Origin: Bacteroidota bacterium
GTDB taxonomy: Bacteria > Bacteroidota > Bacteroidia > Bacteroidales > GCA-2748055
Assembly (NCBI GenBank): GCA_024244665.1
Contig: JAAEOI010000189.1
Location: 1-31,755, forward strand
Length of the DNA stretch: 31,755 bases
Direction: 5' to 3'
Part shown: positions 24,927-31,404 of the stretch, piece after piece
How positions within the stretch are numbered: position 1 is the stretch's first letter
Layout: each line of letters begins with the position of its first letter
Made by a program: the position numbers and the translations under genes
Notes under the pieces: generated by a model
What the model was told of the DNA's origin: nothing
The model's database searches: none
Seen by the model: only the letters and a program-made list of their open reading frames with translations

Positions 24927-26102
24927 ATGATGATTCAAACTTACCTGGAAAACAGCAATATTATCTCCCCCGCAGGATGGGACAGCGGTGAGAACCTGGA
25001 GTCGGTTCTCTCGGGAAGGAGCGGTATCGGGATCAGCAGCGACAGGGGTCTGTCGCCCGTGGACCTTCCACTTGCCCGGCTGGACTGGGACGAAGTTGAG
25101 AAACGCTTCAAATCCCTGCCGGGGACTTCTGAGGCTGTGCAGTTCACAAGATTTGAAATGCTGGGGATCCTCTCTGTCGACGATGCACTCAAAGAGTCCG
25201 CCGTGGATCCTGCCGATCCGGAAACAGCATTTATCCTTTCAACCACCAAGGGAAATGTGGAGTTGATGGAGAATCCTGGCGCATTTGAGCCGGAACGACT
25301 ATTTCTATGGAAATCTGCAGAGTTGATTGCCCGCTTCTCTGGCATTAAAAGCAGGCCCCTTGTGGTCTCCAATGCTTGTATCTCGGGGGTCTCTGCCATG
25401 CTGACCGGTCGGGCACTGATTGCTTCAGGCAGGTACAAACATGCCATTGTACTTGGGGCCGACCTGCTTTCCAGGTTCATCATTTCGGGGTTCCAGTCAT
25501 TCATGTCACTGAGCGATGAGCCGTGTAAACCCTTTGACAACCAGAGGAATGGGCTCACCCTGGGGGAGGCTGCCGCAACAATAATAATCTCAGCACAGCA
25601 TGGCATGGTGGAGCTGGTATCAGGAACCACTAGCAATGATGCCAACCATATTTCGGGGCCGTCCCGTACCGGTGAAGGATTGCTGCTGGCCATCAGAGAG
25701 ACGCTGGAAGGACATGAACCGCCAGGAGTGATTTCGGCCCATGGTACTGCCACTCCGTACAACGATGAGATGGAGTCCATTGCCATTACCCGTGCCGGAC
25801 TGGGCGGGGTGGCTGTGAACAGCCTGAAGGGATACTTCGGGCACACCCTGGGTGCTGCCGGTGTTGTGGAGAGTATCATCAACATCGGGGCAATGAAGCA
25901 GGGGGTGCTGCCTGCTACCTTAGGCTTCTCCAGTCGAGGAGTTTCAGGAGAGATTAATGTTTCGGGAGAAACTGGTTTTTCGGGAGAGACTAATATTCCG
26001 GGCCGTGGTCTTCAGGGTGAGGTTGGTACCATGCTGAAGATCGCTTCCGGATTCGGAGGCTGCAACGCTGCTGCCCTCTTCAAAATTAGATCATGGAAGT
26101 AG
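24927..26102 (+). CDS. Beta-ketoacyl-ACP synthase (second), with a short repeat insertion near its C-terminus
   Basis: Numbered from the ATG at 24927, this is a 391-residue ketosynthase with Cys151 in SNACISGVSAML, His272 in SAHGTATPYND and His306 in KGYFGHTLGAAG, so the triad is complete. An in-frame ATG at 24888 lies inside the thioesterase gene and would add 13 unconserved residues, so the later start is preferred. The spacing before the last motif (SGFGGCNAAALF) is enlarged by three copies of an 18-base repeat (VSGEIN, VSGETG, FSGETN) at 25941-25994. The protein should act in chain initiation or extension. It overlaps the next gene by 10 bases. Confidence 0.9.
   Translation: MMIQTYLENSNIISPAGWDSGENLESVLSGRSGIGISSDRGLSPVDLPLARLDWDEVEKRFKSLPGTSEAVQFTRFEMLGILSVDDALKESAVDPADPETAFILSTTKGNVELMENPGAFEPERLFLWKSAELIARFSGIKSRPLVVSNACISGVSAMLTGRALIASGRYKHAIVLGADLLSRFIISGFQSFMSLSDEPCKPFDNQRNGLTLGEAAATIIISAQHGMVELVSGTTSNDANHISGPSRTGEGLLLAIRETLEGHEPPGVISAHGTATPYNDEMESIAITRAGLGGVAVNSLKGYFGHTLGAAGVVESIINIGAMKQGVLPATLGFSSRGVSGEINVSGETGFSGETNIPGRGLQGEVGTMLKIASGFGGCNAAALFKIRSWK
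25941..25994 (+). repeat. Three tandem 18-base units inside a ketosynthase gene
   Basis: The units at 25941-25958, 25959-25976 and 25977-25994 each follow the pattern TTTCGGGAGA(G/A)ACTAAT with a few changes. They encode VSGEIN, VSGETG and FSGETN, followed by a partial unit (IPGRG). The repeat keeps the frame and lies in a surface loop before the C-terminal ketosynthase motif. The other ketosynthases of the window lack it. Confidence 0.8.
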
Positions 26103-26647
26103 CAAGGCATATCAGGATAAAGGATGGTGTGGTGCATGTGGACGGCACACCTGTTGTCAGTCATAATGAGAAGGAGTTCCTTTCCTTTAGCAAAAGTCTC
26201 TACAAGCACATTGGGATTTCCTATTCCAAATTCTATAAGATGTCGCCCCTGAGCAAACTGGGCTTCCTGGCTTCGGAGCTCCTGCTAAGCGAGAGGGATC
26301 TCTCTGGTGTGGATCCGGGCAGTATTTCCATTGTACTGGCCAATTCTTCATCCTCCTTGCACACCGACCGGATCTACCAGGATACACTGGAAACCACACC
26401 GAGTCCTGCCGTTTTTGTATATACCCTGCCCAATATTGTGATCGGGGAGATCTGCATCCGGAATGGCTTCAGGGGAGAAGGAATCTTTTTTATACAGGAA
26501 AGTTTTGATAAAGAGTTTATATTTGATTATGCTGAAGAGCTGATCGGTTCAGGGCGTGCAGTCCTGTGCCTGGCTGGCTGGATCGAAGTGGATATGGAGG
26601 GGGATTACCTTGCCGACCTCTCTCTCTTAAGTGAGAATGGCAAATAA
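26093..26647 (+). CDS. Half-length ketosynthase-like protein without active-site Cys
   Basis: The 184-residue protein resembles only the N-terminal half of a ketosynthase: PLSKLGFLASELLLSE, ISIVLANSSSSLHTD, VYTLPNIVIGEICIRNGF and GRAVLCLAGWIEV follow the order of the thiolase-fold motifs. Where the catalytic cysteine would fall, the sequence reads FFIQESFDKEF, with no cysteine. The C-terminal half with both histidines is absent, and the frame ends normally with no sign of a frameshift into further ketosynthase sequence. Small proteins of this kind occur in flexirubin clusters under the name 3-oxoacyl-ACP synthase. It may be a structural partner of one of the active synthases. Upstream it overlaps the ketosynthase gene. 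Confidence 0.7.
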   Translation: MEVARHIRIKDGVVHVDGTPVVSHNEKEFLSFSKSLYKHIGISYSKFYKMSPLSKLGFLASELLLSERDLSGVDPGSISIVLANSSSSLHTDRIYQDTLETTPSPAVFVYTLPNIVIGEICIRNGFRGEGIFFIQESFDKEFIFDYAEELIGSGRAVLCLAGWIEVDMEGDYLADLSLLSENGK

Positions 26648-26662
26648 ATGGTTGAAATGTCC

Positions 26663-26711
26663 ATGACAATAATTGCATTATTATAGCAAAAGGGAATGTA
26701 ATTATTGTTAT
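26663..26711 (+). other. Intra-operon 17-bp stem-loop
   Basis: Arms at 26663-26679 and 26695-26711 pair over 17 positions with two G-U pairs and no mismatch, around a 15-base loop. The core pair is CAATAATTGCATT with AATGTAATTATTG. The hairpin fills part of the only sizeable gap (114 bases) in the plus-strand operon, just before the second ACP gene. It lacks the GC-rich stem and T-run of an intrinsic terminator. It may be an RNA processing or stabilising element, an attenuator, or a protein-binding inverted repeat. Confidence 0.6.
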
Positions 26712-26761
26712 AGTAAGTTACATAAGACCAATAGAATAGAAATAATATTTACCTATGAATT

Positions 26762-27016
26762 ATGGATGGACTGATTTACAAATTGAAAACTGAACTGATT
26801 GAACAGTTGAACCTTGAAGATATGGAGCCCGGTGAAATTGATGCTGATGCTCCCCTGTTTGGTGACGGCATGGGTCTCGACTCCATAGATGCCCTGGAGA
26901 TTATCGTTCTTCTGGAGAAGGAGTATGATATAAAGCTCAGCGATCCGCGTGAAGGCAAGGATATCATGCACTCGGTGAGCAGCCTGGCTTCTTTTATTGA
27001 GAATAACCGAAAATAG
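26762..27016 (+). CDS. Acyl carrier protein (second of two)
   Basis: The 84-residue acidic protein has the phosphopantetheine serine at residue 41 in GLDSIDALEII, a standard DSI variant of the DSL motif. A glycine-rich loop (LFGDGMG) precedes it. It differs clearly from the first ACP, so the two may serve different steps, such as starter loading and extension. It follows the intra-operon stem-loop and precedes a ketosynthase gene by 15 bases. The ATG at 26762 (in TTATGGATGG) gives the expected helix I; the overlapping ATG four bases on is out of frame. Confidence 0.92.
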   Translation: MDGLIYKLKTELIEQLNLEDMEPGEIDADAPLFGDGMGLDSIDALEIIVLLEKEYDIKLSDPREGKDIMHSVSSLASFIENNRK

Positions 27017-27031
27017 ATTTCGATACAGGCC

Positions 27032-28237
27032 ATGGACAGGCAAATATGGATAACGGGTATGGGTATCGCCTCTTCCATCGGGATGAATGTGGAGGAGAGT
27101 CTCGGTGCATTGGTTGCCGGCAGGCGTGGCATCGGCCCTATCAGGATACTGGATACCATTCATAAAGATGATTTCAGGGTGGGGGAGATCCCTTTCACCG
27201 ATCAGCAGATCATGGAGATGCTGGAGATCCCAGCCGCCCGCTACAGATATTACACCCGGACCTCCATGATAGGCATGATAGCCGCCAGGGAAGCCCTGGA
27301 GCATTCGGGTATCGATTTGGCCGACGGGGTCGCCACGGCACTTGTATCAGCAACCACTGTTGGAGGAATGGATAAAACTGAACGGGAGTTCGCGGGGGGT
27401 AGGATAACCACGGGATTTGTGGCCACACATCCCTGTGGCGATTCCACTGATAAGATTGCAGAATTCCTGGGGATAGAGGGCTACCGTACCACCCTTAGTA
27501 CAGCCTGTTCATCAGGTGCCAATGCCATCCTACATGCTGCCCGCCTGATCAAGCACGGTTTTGTGGAGCGGGCCCTTGTGGGCGGGGTGGATGCACTCTC
27601 CAAATTCACACTCAACGGTTTCAACTCATTGATGATACTGGACAGGGAGGATTGCAGACCCTTCGACCACAGCCGTAAGGGTCTGAACCTTGGAGAGGGT
27701 GCCGGGTTTCTTGTACTGGAGTCGGATCGCGTTGCAGAAGACCACAGGAAAATCTGCAGGCTGTCGGGATATGCCAATGCCAATGATGCTCATCACCAGA
27801 CCGCCTCTTCCCCCGATGGCCAGGGTGCATATGATGCAATGAACGCAGCCCTGTCCATGAGCAGGCTCCCCCCGGGCGGGATTTCCACAGAGAGGATAGA
27901 CTACATCAATGCCCACGGAACAGGTACAGAGAACAACGATGCATCGGAGGGAGCCGCGCTGGTGAGGATATTCGGTGACCAGCTGCCCCCTTTCAGCTCC
28001 ACCAAGGCATTTACCGGTCATACACTGGGTGCCGCAGCCGGCATAGAGGCTGTCTTCTCGGTTCTGGCCATCAGGGAGGGCATTATCTTTCCATCACTGG
28101 GCTTTAGTGAACCCATGGAAACACCTGCAATATCGCCGGTAAGCAGGGTGCAAAAGGAAGTTGCGCTCAGGCATGTACTCTCCAACTCCTTTGGCTTCGG
28201 GGGCAACAATTCAACACTGATCTTCTCAAAATCTTAG
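27032..28237 (+). CDS. Beta-ketoacyl-ACP synthase (third), FabF-like with complete triad
   Basis: The 401-residue protein has Cys159 in STACSSGANAILHA, His295 in NAHGTGTENND and His330 in AFTGHTLGAAAG, and ends with NSFGFGGNNSTLIF. It is a normal FabF-type condensing enzyme. The gene immediately downstream, 3 bases away, encodes a ketosynthase-fold protein without the triad. That is the arrangement of KS and chain-length-factor pairs in type II polyketide systems, so this is the best candidate for the catalytic half of the elongating heterodimer. Confidence 0.93.
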   Translation: MDRQIWITGMGIASSIGMNVEESLGALVAGRRGIGPIRILDTIHKDDFRVGEIPFTDQQIMEMLEIPAARYRYYTRTSMIGMIAAREALEHSGIDLADGVATALVSATTVGGMDKTEREFAGGRITTGFVATHPCGDSTDKIAEFLGIEGYRTTLSTACSSGANAILHAARLIKHGFVERALVGGVDALSKFTLNGFNSLMILDREDCRPFDHSRKGLNLGEGAGFLVLESDRVAEDHRKICRLSGYANANDAHHQTASSPDGQGAYDAMNAALSMSRLPPGGISTERIDYINAHGTGTENNDASEGAALVRIFGDQLPPFSSTKAFTGHTLGAAAGIEAVFSVLAIREGIIFPSLGFSEPMETPAISPVSRVQKEVALRHVLSNSFGFGGNNSTLIFSKS

Positions 28238-28240
28238 ATA

Positions 28241-29311
28241 ATGCCGGTATATATCCAGTCAGCCAAAGCCATCTCACCCCAGGATACATTCCGGGTGGAT
28301 TCGCTGCACGCCGGTTCCTTCCATCCGGGAGAGCAGCCTTCTGAAAAGGGCTACTTCACAGCGCTTCATCCCGATTATAAGGAGTTTATCAACCCGACGG
28401 CCCTCAGGCGCATGTCCCCGGTGATCAGGATGGGGCTTGCAGCTTCAAAGGTGTGCATGGAGCAGGCAGGGATTGAAAAACCCGACGCCATCCTGGTGGG
28501 TACAGGGTTAGGGTGTGTCCGAGACACGGCCAAATTCCTGAACCAGGTAATCGACAACAGGGAACAGTTGCTTAACCCCACGGCATTTATTCAATCCACC
28601 CACAACACTGTATCAGGACAGATTGCCCTGATGCATGGCTGCAGGGAGCACAACCTCACCTTTTCTCACAATAGCATCTCCTTCGAAGCAGCTTTGCTGG
28701 AGGGGATTATGATGCTCGACGGGGGAGAGGCGGAAAATATTCTACTGGGAGGCATCGATGAGGTGGTGGATGAGAGCTGGCAACTGATGCAGAAGAGCGG
28801 CTGCCTGACCGGGCCGGCAGGAGAGGGCAGTAACTTTTTTGTGATCTCATCCGGCAGGTCAGCAGGGAGCATGGCCCGGGTGGATGGAATGGAGATTCTC
28901 AACCGTTGCGAAGAGACAGGGGAACTCACAGGGCGAATTCAATCATTTTTGGCGTCCAGGGGACTATCTGTGGATGATATTGATCTCCTTGTTTCGGGCC
29001 GGTATGGGAATGACAGTGATCGCGCTTATTACGGTGAGGTGGAGAGGCTTTTTGATCCTGGAGTGGTGGTAGGATACAAGCACCTGGTGGGGGAATATGA
29101 TACTGCGCCGGCATTTGCCACCTGGCTCGCTGCCCGGATCATCCGTGACCATGTGACACCCTCTGCGGTTCAGATTAGCCGGGAAGATCCCGGCTCCGAA
29201 GCCAGAGTAGTGAGCAGGCCTGAGGGAGACCCCGTTCGGCGGGCGCTGCTATTTAACCAGAATAAAGGGCGGGACTTCTCATGGATCCTGCTTTCCCACC
29301 CGGACAACTGA
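28241..29311 (+). CDS. Chain-length-factor-like ketosynthase homolog without catalytic triad
   Basis: The 356-residue protein follows the ketosynthase fold (NPTALRRMSPVIRMGLAAS, ILLGGIDEVVDESW), but every catalytic residue is altered. The nucleophile region reads LTFSHNSISFEAALLEG, with Ser145 where cysteine is expected. The first histidine region reads SGRYGNDSDRAY, and the second reads YKHLVGEYDTAPAF with Glu in place of His. Loss of the triad with retention of the fold is the hallmark of chain-length factors, which pair with an active KS and set product length. Three bases separate it from the FabF-like gene at 27032-28237, its probable partner. Confidence 0.8.
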   Translation: MPVYIQSAKAISPQDTFRVDSLHAGSFHPGEQPSEKGYFTALHPDYKEFINPTALRRMSPVIRMGLAASKVCMEQAGIEKPDAILVGTGLGCVRDTAKFLNQVIDNREQLLNPTAFIQSTHNTVSGQIALMHGCREHNLTFSHNSISFEAALLEGIMMLDGGEAENILLGGIDEVVDESWQLMQKSGCLTGPAGEGSNFFVISSGRSAGSMARVDGMEILNRCEETGELTGRIQSFLASRGLSVDDIDLLVSGRYGNDSDRAYYGEVERLFDPGVVVGYKHLVGEYDTAPAFATWLAARIIRDHVTPSAVQISREDPGSEARVVSRPEGDPVRRALLFNQNKGRDFSWILLSHPDN

Positions 29312-29324
29312 CCGAACTGCTACC

Positions 29325-30116
29325 ATGAGACCTTTCCACATCATCACAACGGTTTTTACAGCAGGGGTAATCCTGTTATTATCAGTTCCCTTTTTTGAAC
29401 CATCTCGTTTTTCTTTGCTTCTTCTTTTGTTGGCTCTCTACCTGCTCATTCTGGTTTACGGGGTATCTCAGATCGGTTCACAGTTCTTCCTGCGCGCCTT
29501 CTGCCGGGGTAGTTCCGGGAGCGGAAAGGTGGCCATCAGCTTTGATGATGGTCCCCACGGAGAACGTTCCGAAGCGATTCTTGAAATCCTGGAGAAGCAT
29601 GGCTGCCGTGCCTCCTTTTTTCTCATTGGGAGCAGGGCAGAAGCACTCCCTGAAATTGTGGAAAAAATGGTGAAAAAGGGACATCTCATCGGGAATCACT
29701 CCTACAGTCACTCAATTTTTTTCCCCTTTTTCCGGAGGTCCAGGATCAGGAGGGAGGTAGAGGATACCAACCGCATTCTGAAGGAGGCCGGCACAGGAGC
29801 AATTCGGTTCTTCCGTCCGCCTTTCGGCGTAAGTAATCCAAATGTTGCGGGGGGGGTGAAAGCTTCCGGCATGGAGGTGGCCGGCTGGAGCATTCGTTCT
29901 TTCGACACACGAAACGAACCAGCCACAAAGGTAGTACGAAGGATCATGAAGAGGGTCAACGGAGGTGATGTAATTCTTTTACACGAGACTTCGGCCCACA
30001 TTCCTGAGATCCTGGGGCAGTTGCTGCCTGCAATCGAAGAGGCGGGGCTCATCTGTGTTACTTTGGATCAACTTATTGATGAAGCTCAATCGTTGAAGGA
30101 GACTTCGAGGTACTGA
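29325..30116 (+). CDS. Membrane-anchored NodB-type polysaccharide deacetylase-family protein
   Basis: The 263-residue protein has hydrophobic segments at residues 5-23 and 29-47 and then a carbohydrate esterase 4 domain. Its motifs are intact: FDDGP at 73-77 (catalytic base and metal Asp), the metal-binding NHSYSH at 124-129, RPPFG at 164-168, and VILLHE with His220. Such enzymes remove N- or O-acyl groups from sugars, with the active domain probably periplasmic. It is the last gene of the plus-strand run, 13 bases after the chain-length-factor-like gene. Together with the glycosyltransferase of the other operon, it suggests that the final product carries a sugar that is deacetylated; this is inference. 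Confidence 0.88.
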   Translation: MRPFHIITTVFTAGVILLLSVPFFEPSRFSLLLLLLALYLLILVYGVSQIGSQFFLRAFCRGSSGSGKVAISFDDGPHGERSEAILEILEKHGCRASFFLIGSRAEALPEIVEKMVKKGHLIGNHSYSHSIFFPFFRRSRIRREVEDTNRILKEAGTGAIRFFRPPFGVSNPNVAGGVKASGMEVAGWSIRSFDTRNEPATKVVRRIMKRVNGGDVILLHETSAHIPEILGQLLPAIEEAGLICVTLDQLIDEAQSLKETSRY

Positions 30117-30155
30117 ACCATCTGTTTTTAGTGATTTACAAACCCTTCTGCCTTT

Positions 30156-30719
30156 TTAGGTCAGCTCTTCATCGGGAAGAAGAAATGCACCAAGCATAAA
30201 CAGAATGGCAATTGGTCCTGCAACAAGCAGAGCTGGCAGCCTACCGGCTATGGATCCGTATTTCTCAGGGTTTGTCTCAGCAAGACTCACTGCTCCGCCT
30301 GCAATGCTGTTGAAGATGGCCGAATCATTGAGAATACCAAATATCAGCATATAGGCAAAGGATCCAATGAGTCCGCCCAGAATAAAAAGTAGCGCATCTT
30401 TTCGCCCTCTCCCCGCGGCCACGACACAGGTACCCGGACAATAACCTCCAATGGCAAATCCAATTCCTAAAACAGCTCCGCCGATAATCACACCTGCATA
30501 AGAAGTCTTTACACTCAAATGCCCTGCATTAAATAAATTCATTGATAGCAGGATAAAAAGAATGAGGCTGCTGAAACCAATGGCAAACAGAATGACTTTC
30601 ATCAAATGAAAATCCTTCAATCGCAGCATTCCAATAATCTTCTGAGGATCAGAAGCTCCTGCCTGATCCAGTGCAATCCCAAAGGATAATCCGAGGATGA
30701 TAGCCAGAATAATTTCCAT
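30156..30719 (-). CDS. DUF6691/YeeE-YedE-family membrane protein, second half of a split transporter
   Basis: This 187-residue integral membrane protein has about five hydrophobic segments. The motif GGYCPGTCVVAAGRGR (near residues 91-106) matches the second cysteine motif of YeeE/YedE thiosulfate transporters. Full-length YeeE proteins have about 350 residues with two such halves. Here the first half is encoded just upstream, two bases away, at 30722-31291. The pair probably transports thiosulfate or another sulfur compound across the inner membrane. It converges with the pigment operon across a 39-base spacer and is probably unrelated to it. Confidence 0.85.
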   Translation of the reverse strand: MEIILAIILGLSFGIALDQAGASDPQKIIGMLRLKDFHLMKVILFAIGFSSLILFILLSMNLFNAGHLSVKTSYAGVIIGGAVLGIGFAIGGYCPGTCVVAAGRGRKDALLFILGGLIGSFAYMLIFGILNDSAIFNSIAGGAVSLAETNPEKYGSIAGRLPALLVAGPIAILFMLGAFLLPDEELT

Positions 30720-30721
30720 AA

Positions 30722-31291
30722 CTACTGCTTCTTTGAATTAAAAACCAGAACAGCAAGCGGAATTGCTGTTCCAAAAGCCCCGGCTGCAAACAGGTATCCA
30801 CTCAGGGAGGTCTGCATCATGCCGCTCATCATGTGTCCGCTGGTACACCCTCCCGCCAGGCGCGCTCCAAAAAGCACAACAAAACCCGCCATGAAGGCAA
30901 AGAAATAGCGCTTTTTCGGAGACGAACCAAACCTGTTGCTCCAGACTTCGGGATAAATTCTCTCTTCACCCCTAACTCTCTTTCCCGATATTTTTCCGGA
31001 AATAAAGCCACCCAGTAGCATACTGACAACGAAGATCAATCCGTAATTGACCGGGTTAGCCACAAGCGATGCATATTTGCCCCCACTCTTGTTCAGGTAG
31101 GCATTGGAACTGGAGTAGTTGCGGGCAGTATCGTTTTGCGTGATTAAGTCAGGGGAGAGGAGGTTCCACACAATGCCGTCCACGATCACAAACTGTGTTG
31201 ACACCCCAATGGGCTTAATCAACCATACAGCAGCAAGGAAAACAATTCCTAATAATAGCCCACCCGTAAGCCATCTGTTTCTCTTTTTCAT
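30722..31291 (-). CDS. YeeE/YedE-family membrane protein, first half of a split transporter
   Basis: The 189-residue protein has an N-terminal membrane segment, a periplasmic or loop region (about residues 35-80), and three further membrane segments. The motif LAGGCTSGHMMSGMM near residues 145-160 is the first conserved cysteine motif of YeeE/YedE transporters. The partner gene downstream supplies the second cysteine motif. Such split pairs are common in Bacteroidota and often lie near rhodanese or persulfide-metabolism genes; none is visible here. The ATG at 31289-31291 follows an apparently featureless 113-base intergenic stretch. Confidence 0.87.
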   Translation of the reverse strand: MKKRNRWLTGGLLLGIVFLAAVWLIKPIGVSTQFVIVDGIVWNLLSPDLITQNDTARNYSSSNAYLNKSGGKYASLVANPVNYGLIFVVSMLLGGFISGKISGKRVRGEERIYPEVWSNRFGSSPKKRYFFAFMAGFVVLFGARLAGGCTSGHMMSGMMQTSLSGYLFAAGAFGTAIPLAVLVFNSKKQ

Positions 31292-31404
31292 TTAGTATTT
31301 GTTTTACTATTGCATTTGTTTCTTCCTGAGCCCAAATTCCGCGCTGCCCTCCGCATCATTCCTATTAAGAATAACTGGGTTTTCGAATGCACTTCCGACA
31401 ATAG

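Larger units (their letters stand above)
5251..30116. other. Aryl-polyene/flexirubin-type pigment biosynthetic gene cluster
   Basis: Two divergent gene runs meet at 17537-17677 and together encode an ammonia-lyase, a PaaK-like ligase, two ACPs, five ketosynthase-fold proteins, a ketoreductase, two dehydratase-like proteins, a thioesterase, O-methyltransferases, several acyltransferases, a GT2 glycosyltransferase, an MMPL exporter and a LolA-like carrier. This combination defines the aryl-polyene/flexirubin class of type II polyketide clusters. The left limit is set at the PlsC-like gene because the GH2 gene beyond it is not a usual member. The right limit is set at the NodB deacetylase, the last gene of the plus-strand run. 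No DarA/DarB-like dialkylresorcinol genes are present within the window. Confidence 0.92.

Noticed and set aside
24888..24929. Earlier ATG for the second ketosynthase
   Set aside because: It would add MEKEECSGDPVVL, which lies inside the thioesterase gene and has no ketosynthase similarity; the ATG at 24927 directly precedes the normal N-terminus.
24941..25885. Long minus-strand open frame (314 codons) opposite the second ketosynthase gene
   Set aside because: The sense strand encodes a complete ketosynthase with its triad, while the antisense translation is serine/proline-rich with no domain, typical of a shadow frame.
30117..30155. Bidirectional terminator in the convergent spacer
   Set aside because: There is a T5 run inside CCTTTTTAGG, but its stem would be only three base pairs, too weak to call.
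31292..31404. Promoter or regulatory RNA upstream of the YeeE-type pair
   Set aside because: No TAnnTTTG element, convincing hairpin or repeat was found; nothing can be supported in this 113-base stretch.
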